The notes under the pieces: model-generated
The model's input: the letters and a program-made list of their open reading frames with translations, nothing else
Database searches by the model: none
What the model was told of the DNA's origin: nothing
Made by a program: the position numbers and the translations under genes
Part shown: positions 54,561-62,484 of the stretch, piece after piece
How positions within the stretch are numbered: position 1 is the stretch's first letter
How the letters are laid out: each line of letters starts with the position of its first letter
NCBI RefSeq assembly: GCF_028767125.1
Contig: NZ_JAKCWP010000008.1
Span: 161,454-225,453, forward strand
DNA: 64,000 bases
Direction of reading: 5' to 3'
Origin: Chelativorans sp. YIM 93263
GTDB lineage: Bacteria; Pseudomonadota; Alphaproteobacteria; Rhizobiales; Rhizobiaceae

Positions 54561-55745
54561 ATGCTACGCCGGACGAGCGAGCGCGACGCGCAGGAATTCG
54601 CGCTGATGAAGGAGCCGAAACCGCTTAGCCGGGTGTCCCTGAGCGGAATGGGAGTGGAAATTCCCCCGGACGTCATCACCAACGAAGAACTGGTCGAATC
54701 CTATAACCGCTGGGTAGAAACAGAAAACCCACGCCGTGCCCGGCGCGGCGAGGACCCGTTGGCGCCGTCGGATGCCGATTTCATTTTGCATGCCTCGGGC
54801 ATACGCCAGCGGCACGTTTATGAGCGCGCCGGCATCCTCGACCCAGAGCGTATGGCGCCGTTCATTCCGGCGCGGGACGATGCCTCCCTCTCGGTCATGG
54901 CTGAGTTCGGCGCCAAGGCGGCGGAGAAAGCTTTGGCCGATGCGGAGCTTTCCGGCAGGGACATCGATCTCGTCATCTGTTCTGCGGCGCATCACCAGCG
55001 CCCGTATCCTGCGCTCGGCATCGAAATCCAGCAGGCGCTTGGAGCGCAAGGTGCCGCCTTCGACATGAATCTCGGATGCTCGTCGGCGCTGGGAGGACTC
55101 CACACGGCGGTCAATCTGTTGCGCGCGGGCGCGCACCAACGCGCGCTCGTCATTACTCCGGAGCTGATCACCGGGCATCTGAACTTCCGGGACCGGCAGA
55201 CCCACTTCATTTTCGGCGACGCTTCGGTTGCCGTCGTTGTCGAAGCCATGGACGAGGGGGCGGAGCGCCCCGGCGCCTTCGAGATCGTCGATACGCGGTT
55301 GTGGACCAAGTTTTCCAGCAACATCCGAACCAATTTCGGTTTTCTCAGCCGACTCGCGCAGGAAGACCCCTCCGCCCTCGATATGGCAGGCAATCTGATC
55401 AAGCAGTCCGGCAACAAGGTCTTCAAGGAAGTCACTGTGGCCGGGCATCGTTTCATCGTCGATTTCCTGGCCGAACACGGGCACACGCCGCACACGATGC
55501 GTCGTTTCTGGCTGCATCAGGCAAACAAGCGCATGAATGCAATGATTCTGAAGCTGGCTTTCGGAGAAGAAGTGGGGCAGGACCGCGCACCCACCGTGCT
55601 CGAAGAGCTGGGCAACACGGCCGCCGCCGGAGCGATCATCGCACTGGAAAAGAACCACCGGGACATGCAGTCCGGCGATTTCGGCCTTTTGTGCGCCTTC
55701 GGCGCCGGATATTCGATTGGCGGTGCGCTGCTCAGGATGATGTAG
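54561..55745 (+). CDS. 3-oxoacyl-ACP synthase III (FabH-like), unusual form
   Basis: A 394-residue thiolase-fold condensing enzyme. The catalytic triad is intact: Cys173 (NLGCSSALG), His319 (WLHQANKRM), Asn352 (GNTAAAGA). It is about 70 residues longer than E. coli FabH, with an extra loop after the first strand (ETENPRRARRGEDPLAPSDADF). This longer type occurs in Alphaproteobacteria beside the housekeeping FabH; its substrate is not known to me. A second start at 54606 would shorten the N-terminus. A MOSC protein follows 7 bases downstream. Confidence 0.86.
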   Translation: MLRRTSERDAQEFALMKEPKPLSRVSLSGMGVEIPPDVITNEELVESYNRWVETENPRRARRGEDPLAPSDADFILHASGIRQRHVYERAGILDPERMAPFIPARDDASLSVMAEFGAKAAEKALADAELSGRDIDLVICSAAHHQRPYPALGIEIQQALGAQGAAFDMNLGCSSALGGLHTAVNLLRAGAHQRALVITPELITGHLNFRDRQTHFIFGDASVAVVVEAMDEGAERPGAFEIVDTRLWTKFSSNIRTNFGFLSRLAQEDPSALDMAGNLIKQSGNKVFKEVTVAGHRFIVDFLAEHGHTPHTMRRFWLHQANKRMNAMILKLAFGEEVGQDRAPTVLEELGNTAAAGAIIALEKNHRDMQSGDFGLLCAFGAGYSIGGALLRMM

Positions 55746-55752
55746 GAGCGCT

Positions 55753-56364
55753 ATGGTGGCGGCGGGAGAAAATGTGGAAAAAATCGTCCCCGCGGCAAAG
55801 CTTAAGGGCCGTGTCGGCGGCTTGTATATTGCTTCACACGGAAACTTTCAGACCAGTGCCGTTGACGCACTTCCCCTGACGTTCGAGGGGATCGACGGCG
55901 ACCTGCATTCCGGCACCACGCGCCGCTCGGGCGGACGGGAGCCCTGGTACAAGCGCGGCACGGAAATTCGCAATGAACGCCAGCTTTCGATTGTCGCACC
56001 CGATGAACTGACTGAGGCCGCCGCACGCATGGGAATTGCGGAAATCCGGCCGGAGTGGATCGGTGCCAATCTCGTGATCGAGGATGTGCCGAGACTTTCC
56101 ATGTTGCCAGCCGGGACGCTTCTGTTCTTCGAGGGCGGCGTGACACTGAAGGTCGATGCACAAAACGGCCCGTGCCGCATTGCCGGACGTGCGATCGCTG
56201 AAAATGTGGGGATGCCCGATATACAGGAGGGTGCCCTTCTCTTTCCCAAGATGGCGCGGCGGCTGCGCGGTATCGTCGCCTGGGTGGAAAAGCCCGGGAC
56301 GATCACACCGGGCGAGGGCATTACATTACGTATTCCTGAGCAGTGGATTTACAGGACTGATTGA
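55753..56364 (+). CDS. MOSC domain protein
   Basis: A 203-residue MOSC (molybdenum cofactor sulfurase C-terminal) protein. Domain markers are LTFEGIDGDLHSGTTRRSGGRE, NERQLSIVAPDEL, and the conserved Cys in NGPCRIAGRAI that may carry sulfur or contact a metal cofactor. Relatives (YiiM, mARC) reduce N-hydroxylated compounds or insert sulfur; this one is not assigned. It is 7 bases after the FabH-like gene, so the two are co-transcribed. Confidence 0.88.
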   Translation: MVAAGENVEKIVPAAKLKGRVGGLYIASHGNFQTSAVDALPLTFEGIDGDLHSGTTRRSGGREPWYKRGTEIRNERQLSIVAPDELTEAAARMGIAEIRPEWIGANLVIEDVPRLSMLPAGTLLFFEGGVTLKVDAQNGPCRIAGRAIAENVGMPDIQEGALLFPKMARRLRGIVAWVEKPGTITPGEGITLRIPEQWIYRTD

Positions 56365-56376
56365 ACTGGCTGGAGC

Positions 56377-56697
56377 CTATTGCTCCTCATCCTCCTCTGG
56401 TTCAAGCAGCCGCGTCGCGCGCCAGCGGGTGAGCACTTCGTTGATCTGGTCCACGACGAAGAACCGCGCGGCATCCCGATCGTACCCCTCGTTGAGCAGA
56501 TCGTCATAGTCGCTGTGCTCGTGGCGCACATGGGTGACGGTGGCGAGCCATACCGCGACGGAGGGCGGTAGGCTGCGCAGTTTGCGATCGTTGGCGAGCG
56601 CACGAATCTTCTCCGTGTCGGAATAGGGCGCCTGTGAAAGAAGCATTGTCAGCGCCTTGTTCACCGCGCGTTGTCTCCCGGTTGACACTTTTGACAT
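56377..56697 (-). CDS. DUF2293 family protein
   Basis: A 106-residue DUF2293 protein: TGRQRAVNKALTMLLSQAP, LPPSVAVWLATVTHVRHEHSDYDDLL, YDRDAARFFVVDQINEVLTRW. The conserved HVRHEHSDYDDLL part carries His, Glu and Asp residues that could bind a metal. No function is known. It stands convergent to the MOSC gene (12 bp apart) and divergent from the ArsR-methyltransferase gene. Confidence 0.86.
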   Translation of the reverse strand: MSKVSTGRQRAVNKALTMLLSQAPYSDTEKIRALANDRKLRSLPPSVAVWLATVTHVRHEHSDYDDLLNEGYDRDAARFFVVDQINEVLTRWRATRLLEPEEDEEQ

Positions 56698-56771
56698 GTC
56701 CGTCCTCCGCGCGTGTTTGAGCGACCTTCAGAATTTCACAGGGCACAAGGCTTGCCAAGCCTTCCTTTATT

Positions 56772-56791
56772 ATATAAACATATCTTTATAT
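56772..56791. promoter_or_regulatory. 20-bp near-palindrome upstream of ArsR-methyltransferase/metF
   Basis: ATATAAA, C, ATAT, C, TTTATAT: all bases pair except the two C positions. It ends 16 bp before the ATG at 56808. It is a fitting operator for an ArsR-type regulator controlling methionine-cycle genes. Confidence 0.65.
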
Positions 56792-56807
56792 CTTTCTGGA
56801 GAGGTGA

Positions 56808-57821
56808 ATGCTGACGCGCCCGACAGTGCAGCTTGAAGAGATGGTGGAGCGGCTGAAGGCGGCCGCGGAGTCCAGCCGGCTGCGTATTCTCGTGCTTCTG
56901 TCGGAAGCGGACCTGACCGTCTCCGATCTGACCGAAATCCTCAACCAGTCACAGCCGCGTGTCTCGCGTCACCTCAAGCTGCTGCTCGATGCCGACCTGA
57001 TCGCGCGCTATCAGGAGGGTTCCTGGGCGTTTTTCCGGCTTTCGGAGTCGGATGCCGCACGCGAGTTCATCAAAGGCGTTGTCGGGCGGATCGACCGTAC
57101 GGATCCGATGACCGACCGCGATCTGGAGCGGTTGGAGGCCATCAAGCTGCGGCGGCAGGAGCGGGCAGCCGAATATTTTCGCAAGAATGCCGCGAGCTGG
57201 GATGAGATCCGCTCCCTCCATGCGCCGGATGCCGCCGTGGAAGCGGGAATGAAGGCGCTGATCGGTGACAAACCCTTTCAGACCATGGTCGATCTGGGCA
57301 CCGGCACGGGCCGGTTGCTCGAGCTCTTCTCGCCGCTTTACCGGCGCGGCGTCGGCGTTGATCTTTCGCGCGAGATGCTGGCCGTGGCGCGCGCCAATCT
57401 GGAGCGGGCCGGGGTCACTCATGCGCAGGTGCGGCTTGGCGATGTCTACGCGCCCCCGGTGGAGCGCGACGCGCACGATCTCGTGACCATCCATCAGGTC
57501 CTCCATTATCTGGAAGCGCCGTCGACCGCCATTCGCGAGGCTGCCCGTCTGCTGCGGCCGGGCGGGCGGCTGGTGATCGTGGACTTCGCGCCGCACAGCC
57601 ACGAGTTCCTGCGCGAAGACCATGCACATCTGCGCCTCGGCTTTACCGACCGGCAGATAGCGGACTGGCTCGATACGGCGGAACTGGATCTTGAGGGAAC
57701 CCGCGCCTTCGCTCCCGATGGGAAGGCCGCCGAAGGTCTTACGGTCAAGCTGTGGCTGGCGCGCGACCGGCGCATGGCGATTGCAACAGATGAAATCTCC
57801 ACGCAAACGGAGATGGCGTGA
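56808..57821 (+). CDS. ArsR-family regulator fused to SAM-dependent methyltransferase
   Basis: A 337-residue two-domain protein. Residues about 8-95 form an ArsR winged helix (LRILVLLSEADLTVSDLTEILNQSQPRVSRHLKLLLDADLI in parts). Residues about 145-325 form a class I methyltransferase: VDLGTGTGRLLELFSP, VGVDLSREMLAVARANL, VTIHQVLHYL, LRPGGRLVIVDFAPH. Alphaproteobacterial proteins of this type sit in front of metF and are thought to sense SAM or SAH and control the methionine cycle, as with SahR/SamR; enzymatic activity is unproven. GGAGAGG precedes the ATG, and the stop overlaps the metF start. Confidence 0.9.
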   Translation: MLTRPTVQLEEMVERLKAAAESSRLRILVLLSEADLTVSDLTEILNQSQPRVSRHLKLLLDADLIARYQEGSWAFFRLSESDAAREFIKGVVGRIDRTDPMTDRDLERLEAIKLRRQERAAEYFRKNAASWDEIRSLHAPDAAVEAGMKALIGDKPFQTMVDLGTGTGRLLELFSPLYRRGVGVDLSREMLAVARANLERAGVTHAQVRLGDVYAPPVERDAHDLVTIHQVLHYLEAPSTAIREAARLLRPGGRLVIVDFAPHSHEFLREDHAHLRLGFTDRQIADWLDTAELDLEGTRAFAPDGKAAEGLTVKLWLARDRRMAIATDEISTQTEMA

Positions 57822-58735
57822 TGTCCTCTTATGCTTTTTCCCGCCGCCTCGACGCGGGCGGCAAGATCCGTGTTTCCTTCGAGTTTTTTCCGCCGAAGAC
57901 GGACGATATGGAACGCCGTTTGCGGGATACGCTGCGGCGGCTCGCACCGCTGGAGCCGTCGTTCGTATCGGTCACTTACGGCGCCGGTGGCTCGACGCGC
58001 GAGAGATCGCTGCACACGGTCCGCCACATTGTAGAGGAAACGCATCTGGATGCGGCCGCCCACTTGACCTGCGTCGATGCGGACCGGTCATCCGTCGATG
58101 CCGTCATTCGCGAGTATGCGGCAATGGGCGTGAAGCGCTTCGTAGCGTTGCGTGGTGATCCGACGGAAGGTGTCGGCGCGGCCTATCGCCCTCATCCCGA
58201 TGGCTATACCAATGGGGCGGAATTGACCGCTGCCCTGTCGCGACATGGCGATTTCGATATTTCGGTGTCGGCCTATCCGGAGAAGCATCCCGAGAGCCCC
58301 GATTTTGCTACCGAGATCGAGATGCTGAAGCGCAAGGTGGACAATGGCGCCACCCGGGCTATCACACAGTTCTTCTTCGACAATGATGTCTATGAGCGCT
58401 ACGTCGAGCGGGTACGCCGCGCCGGCATCTATATCCCCATCGTGCCGGGAATCCTGCCGGTGCAGAATTTTCGGCAGATGGTGCGCTTTGCGGGCAGTTG
58501 CGGTGCCCATGTGCCGGCCTGGCTTGCCGAGCGTTTCCATGGGCTGGAGGACGACCCCGAAACGCATCGGCTGGTCGCCGCCGCGGTTGCGGCCGAGCAG
58601 GTGCTCGACCTGATGGAGCGCGGTGTCTACGACTTCCATTTCTACACGATGAACCGGGCCGATCTGGTTTTCGCGATCTGCCATATGATTGGCATCCGGC
58701 CCGTGCGGGCAAGCATGCAGTCGGCGGCGGCCTGA
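57821..58735 (+). CDS. metF: 5,10-methylenetetrahydrofolate reductase
   Basis: MetF reduces methylene-tetrahydrofolate to methyl-tetrahydrofolate, the methyl donor for methionine synthesis. The 304-residue TIM barrel shows FEFFPPKTDDMERRL, TYGAGGSTRERSL, ALRGDPTEG, AYPEKHPESPD, and TRAITQFFFDNDVYERYV, all FAD/folate-site motifs. The ATG at 57821 overlaps the TGA of the upstream regulator (TGATG), so translation is coupled. A strong terminator follows. Confidence 0.95.
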   Translation: MSSYAFSRRLDAGGKIRVSFEFFPPKTDDMERRLRDTLRRLAPLEPSFVSVTYGAGGSTRERSLHTVRHIVEETHLDAAAHLTCVDADRSSVDAVIREYAAMGVKRFVALRGDPTEGVGAAYRPHPDGYTNGAELTAALSRHGDFDISVSAYPEKHPESPDFATEIEMLKRKVDNGATRAITQFFFDNDVYERYVERVRRAGIYIPIVPGILPVQNFRQMVRFAGSCGAHVPAWLAERFHGLEDDPETHRLVAAAVAAEQVLDLMERGVYDFHFYTMNRADLVFAICHMIGIRPVRASMQSAAA

Positions 58736-58756
58736 CTTTGATCGCATGAATCAAAA

Positions 58757-58778
58757 AAGGCCGGGTGGTCCCGGCCTT
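58757..58778 (+). terminator. Terminator of the metF operon
   Basis: A perfect 9-bp stem AAGGCCGGG/CCCGGCCTT with a 4-base loop lies 21 bases after the metF stop, followed by CTCATTTTCTC. The T-tract is broken, but position and stem strength fit an intrinsic terminator. Confidence 0.75.
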
Positions 58779-58822
58779 CTCATTTTCTCTCAGCTTTGCG
58801 CTGTTTTTGTCTGTTTGGCCGC

Positions 58823-58909
58823 TTAGGGCAGGACACCCGTGATAACTGCGCCCACAAATGCAAAGGCAGCGCATATCATCAGTACGTTGAGTGGCCGCGT
58901 CAGTCCCAT
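58823..58909 (-). CDS. 28-residue single-span membrane protein
   Basis: A very short gene. The ATG at 58909 is preceded at seven bases by a perfect GAGGAGG (58917-58923). The product begins MGLTRPLNVLM and continues as ICAAFAFVGAVITGVLP before a TAA stop: a short basic amphipathic start followed by one membrane helix with a C-terminal Pro. The 185 bases upstream contain a plausible sigma-70 promoter (TTGGCA, 16 bases, TAAAAT). Together these make it a credible translated microprotein. I recall similar unassigned small frames in other Hyphomicrobiales but cannot confirm them here. Confidence 0.75.
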   Translation of the reverse strand: MGLTRPLNVLMICAAFAFVGAVITGVLP

Positions 58910-58941
58910 AGCCTAGCCTCCTCTACAGACCGAAGCCCCGG

Positions 58942-58969
58942 ATTTTATAAGTTAAGCAGCGCTTGCCAA
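58942..58969 (-). promoter_or_regulatory. Promoter candidate of the 28-residue gene
   Basis: On the minus strand: TTGGCA (58969-58964), 16-base spacer, TAAAAT (58947-58942). Initiation near 58935 would leave a leader of about 26 bases with the GAGGAGG site inside it. Confidence 0.5.
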
Positions 58970-59094
58970 GCATTTTCTATGCTGCACTGCGGGCAAACTG
59001 TGAAAATTCCATCCAGAGCGTGCTCTTTGTCTCTGTCTTTATTGGGAGAATCGGCGCGTTTACAAACAGTTAACGGTAGAAATCTCAAGAGCTG

Positions 59095-60015
59095 TTAGCG
59101 CCTGCGAAAAATCCGCCCATCGATGGTGACGAGACCAAGGGCGATCAGGCCGACCCCCACGATTTCAGACGATTCAAGGCGCTCGCTCAAAAACACCGTG
59201 CCGAGAAGGATTGCGCTTGCCGGCACAATGAGCGTCACCAGGGACGTATTGGTCGCGCCGGCCGATGCCAGAATGTGGAAATAGATGATGTAGGCGAAGG
59301 CGGTCGCCAGCACCGCCAGCGCAAACACGGCGGCCCAAACATCCAGACTTGCCTCGAAAAGCCCGTGTGGGCCATGAATTATGAGCACGAGCGGGATCAT
59401 GATCACCGTCGATGCGGTCAGTTGCCCGGTAGCGACGATCGGGGCGGGAACCTTCTTGAAGCGCCGGGCGAAGATGAAGGCCAGCGCATAGGAGACCGCC
59501 GCGCCGACCAGCGCCAGTTTCGCCCAGATCGGGCCACCCAGGCCGGCCAGGAGGCCGGGGCCGATCATCACCGCCGTGCCGGCGATGCCGAGCCCGATGC
59601 CGGCAAACTTCGTCCAGGTGAGCTTTTCGTCTGCGGTCAGCATATTCGCCAGAATGACCGTCCAGAACGGCGTCGTCGCGTTGAGAACGGAGGCGAGACC
59701 GGCGCCGATTTCCGTCTGGCCGGTGAAGATGAGCGAGAAGGGGATGACGTTGTTGAGGATGGCGAGGGCGAAAAAGCTGCCGGCCATGGGAAATGCCAGG
59801 CGGAAGCTCGGCCCCCTCCATGCGAGCCAGAGCTGGAGCACCGCCGCGGCGATCCCGACGCGGAACATGACCAGCGCGAGCGGCGTGATTTCGGCCACGG
59901 CAATGCGGGCGAAGAAGAACGAGCCGCCCCATATCGCACCCAGAAACACGAGCAATGCCCAATTCCTGAGCGACATTTGCCCGGCTGGGATTTTGGATTC
60001 GATCTCGGCCGCCAT
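59095..60015 (-). CDS. DMT/EamA family transporter
   Basis: A 306-residue inner-membrane transporter with ten predicted helices in two EamA repeats. Repeat 1 starts LVFLGAIWGGSFFFARIAVAEITPLALVMFRVGIAA, and repeat 2 starts LALVGAAVSYALAFIFARRF. VIPFSLIFTGQTEIGAGLASVLNATTPFWT lies between them. Members export amino acids, nucleosides or drugs. GGAG precedes the ATG at 60015. It is divergent from the decarboxylase gene. Confidence 0.9.
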   Translation of the reverse strand: MAAEIESKIPAGQMSLRNWALLVFLGAIWGGSFFFARIAVAEITPLALVMFRVGIAAAVLQLWLAWRGPSFRLAFPMAGSFFALAILNNVIPFSLIFTGQTEIGAGLASVLNATTPFWTVILANMLTADEKLTWTKFAGIGLGIAGTAVMIGPGLLAGLGGPIWAKLALVGAAVSYALAFIFARRFKKVPAPIVATGQLTASTVIMIPLVLIIHGPHGLFEASLDVWAAVFALAVLATAFAYIIYFHILASAGATNTSLVTLIVPASAILLGTVFLSERLESSEIVGVGLIALGLVTIDGRIFRRR

Positions 60016-60178
60016 TCGCGTTCTCCGTTTAATCCCCACGTCATTATCACCGCCGATGTATGCCTCCACCCGATTTTCACTTCTGGCGTAAAAAGACCGG
60101 GTAAGCTGGCATGTTTGAGAACAGCGGTTTGATCCCGCGGCTTCGCGCACTACGCTCTCGCCGACCGGAGGATGATTC

Positions 60179-61399
60179 ATGCAACGATTCGAAACCGCCC
60201 GGGACGTGGCGCTTAAAATGCGGCCCGACGATTCCATCTATTGTTTCCGGCCGGAGGTGCTGAAAGCCGACGCCAGGGACTTTATGGCGATGTTTCCCGG
60301 CAAGACCGCCTATGCGGTGAAGACGAACGGCGAGCCGATGGTGCTTAAAGCGCTTTCTGAAGCCGGGGTTACCGCCTTCGATGTGGCCTCGCCGGCGGAG
60401 TTCGCGGCCGTCAGGGCGGTCGCCCCAGGGGCCGAGATGCTCTACATGCATCCGGTCAAGGCGCAGTCGGACATCCGTCTCGCGCTGGAGGCCTACGGCA
60501 TCAGGGTCATCGCCGTCGACCATGAGGACGAGGTCACGAAGCTGACGCGCGTGGTGCGCGCACTCGATATCGATCCCGGCTCGCTTACCGTCTTCGTCCG
60601 TATTCAGACCAAGGGCCACGCCGCCTATGAGCTGTCAAAGAAGTTCGGCGCGGGGCCGGCAAACGCGGTGGAGCTTTTGAAGCGGCTTCACCGCAATGGT
60701 TACCGGGTCGGCATCTGTTTCCATGTCGGCAGCCAGATCGAGGATCCAGACGTCTATGAGCGCGCGCTGGCTTCGGCGGACTGGGTGCGCGGACGTGCCG
60801 GCCTGCCGCTGTCCGCGCTCGACGTCGGCGGCGGCTTTCCCGCCGAATACGGCCACGACCCACGCCGCAAGAAACGCGAGATGCCGTCATTGGAAGATCT
60901 CATGGCGCGCCTGCGCGACGACGTCACGGAGTGGGGGTTTGACGATATTCCGCTGGTGGCCGAGCCCGGCCGCGTGATCGTCGCGCGCGCCTTTTCCCTC
61001 ATCGTGCGGGTTCTCCTGCGCAAGGGCAGGCGCCTTTATATTAATGACGGTATCTGGGCCTCCCTGTCGGATTCCTGGACCGGCAAGATCACCCTGCCGG
61101 CGCGCTTCATCCCCGATCCGGCCATTCGCAGCCGCAATGGAGATCCCGAGCGCATCGTGCCGTTTCGCGTTTGCGGGGCCACCTGCGATTCCGTCGACAT
61201 CCTCTCGCGGCCTTTCTTTCTGCCGCAGACGGTGGACACCGGCGACTGGATCGAGATCGGCCACATCGGCGCCTATTCCATGGCGCTCAGGACCCGCTTC
61301 AACGGCTTTTATCCGGATTCATTCGTGGAGGTTACCACCCCCTTCCACGAGGGCACCGCGCCTGAAAGCTTCGCCAGCCTGGAGACCATGGCGGATTAG
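60179..61399 (+). CDS. Ornithine/lysine decarboxylase, fold type III (alanine-racemase-like)
   Basis: A 406-residue PLP enzyme of the eukaryotic-ODC/DapDC family. The Schiff-base Lys48 lies in YAVKTN, the PLP-phosphate Gly loop is DVGGGFPAEYG, and the C-terminal substrate Cys336 is in CGATCDSVDIL with nearby HIGAYSMA. It would decarboxylate ornithine and/or lysine to putrescine or cadaverine. Alphaproteobacteria generally use this fold in place of the fold-I ODC. Substrate preference cannot be read from the sequence alone. Confidence 0.9.
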   Translation: MQRFETARDVALKMRPDDSIYCFRPEVLKADARDFMAMFPGKTAYAVKTNGEPMVLKALSEAGVTAFDVASPAEFAAVRAVAPGAEMLYMHPVKAQSDIRLALEAYGIRVIAVDHEDEVTKLTRVVRALDIDPGSLTVFVRIQTKGHAAYELSKKFGAGPANAVELLKRLHRNGYRVGICFHVGSQIEDPDVYERALASADWVRGRAGLPLSALDVGGGFPAEYGHDPRRKKREMPSLEDLMARLRDDVTEWGFDDIPLVAEPGRVIVARAFSLIVRVLLRKGRRLYINDGIWASLSDSWTGKITLPARFIPDPAIRSRNGDPERIVPFRVCGATCDSVDILSRPFFLPQTVDTGDWIEIGHIGAYSMALRTRFNGFYPDSFVEVTTPFHEGTAPESFASLETMAD

Positions 61400-61404
61400 G
61401 GCTG

Positions 61405-62400
61405 TTAGCGATTTTCCAGGGAGGATGCATTGGTGCGGGCAGCACCCGGAGGATGGCCTACCACTCGTTTGAAGGCGCGGCTGAAAGCTGCCTGCGAGCC
61501 ATAGCCCAAACGATGCGCGGCAATCTCGATCGGCACCTGGTCACGCCCGATCCATTGCGCGGCCAGCCGCATTCGCATTTCCGTGAGATATCGGACCGGG
61601 GTCAAGCCAGTGACTGCCGCAAAGCGCTCGGCAAATACAGAGCGTGAGCTGCCCATCTCTGCGGCCAATTCGTCCAGAGTCCAGTTTTTGCCCGGGTCGC
61701 GGTGGATCGCGAGGATCACGCGGCCGAGGCGCGGGTCGCGCAACGCGGCCACCCAGCCATTGGCTTCGCTACAGCCGCATTCAACCCAGGCTCTGACGAT
61801 CAAAGCTGAAACAACGTCGGCAAGGCGCGCCAAAATCCCGGCAAAACCCGCGCGTCTATCATGCGCTTCGCGCTCCATCGCCTCCAGCATCGGCGGAATT
61901 TCCGGGTAGCGGTCGAGAAGGGTGTGGACGAACATCACCTCCGGCATGAGTAATACGAGCGGATGCATGCTCCCAAGATCGAGCTCCATGCAGCCGCTGA
62001 AAATCACGGCGTCGGAAGTTTTGGATCCGGCATCGGCACGATCATCGATCGCGCAAACGCTCGTACAGAGTGGTGCGGTCTGGTAACCGGCGACATCCCG
62101 GCTGGGCATGTCCGGCTGAGAAACAAGGTCGTGCGTGCCGCCGTGTGGCAGAAGCACGGCATCGCCTGTTTCCATTTTGCAAGCTTCTCCGTCCGCCCTT
62201 CGCAGATACACCGGCCCTTGGGCAACGAAATGAAACTGTGCCCGCCCTTCCGCGACCTCAAACCGGATGCCGAAGGGCGGGGTCACTTGGATGCGGCGAT
62301 AGTGGAGGCCAAACAGGCGCATTCCCATCAGGAGCTCGCTGACGAGATCCGCAGGAAGGGGGGCTCTTTGCCGCTGTGTTTCGGACTTATGATCAAGCAT
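61405..62400 (-). CDS. AraC family regulator with cupin-type sensor (Cupin_6)
   Basis: A 331-residue regulator. The N-terminal cupin domain has FHFVAQGPVYLR and GDAVLLPHGGTHDLVSQP; the C-terminal AraC domain has WTLDELAAEMGSSRSVFAERFAAVTGLTPVRYLTEMRM and IEIAAHRLGYGSQAAFSRAFKRVVGHPPGAAR in parts. A Cys-rich segment (LCTSVCAID, ECGCSEAN) may sense oxidants. The start at 62400 begins the conserved domain; a longer frame to 62469 would overlap the divergent promoter region. It probably activates the adjacent MFS exporter gene. Confidence 0.88.
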   Translation of the reverse strand: MLDHKSETQRQRAPLPADLVSELLMGMRLFGLHYRRIQVTPPFGIRFEVAEGRAQFHFVAQGPVYLRRADGEACKMETGDAVLLPHGGTHDLVSQPDMPSRDVAGYQTAPLCTSVCAIDDRADAGSKTSDAVIFSGCMELDLGSMHPLVLLMPEVMFVHTLLDRYPEIPPMLEAMEREAHDRRAGFAGILARLADVVSALIVRAWVECGCSEANGWVAALRDPRLGRVILAIHRDPGKNWTLDELAAEMGSSRSVFAERFAAVTGLTPVRYLTEMRMRLAAQWIGRDQVPIEIAAHRLGYGSQAAFSRAFKRVVGHPPGAARTNASSLENR

Positions 62401-62484
62401 TCCGGATTTTCTGGCATAGTTAGTCCGACTTGTCCATTCTATTTCTGCTCGCGGCAAAGATCTCTTCACGGAAGGATAAAACGG

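Noticed and set aside
61963..62484. A 174-codon N-terminal extension of the MFS frame
   Set aside because: It is antisense to the AraC gene, and a good Shine-Dalgarno precedes the internal ATG at 62485 where the MFS family starts.
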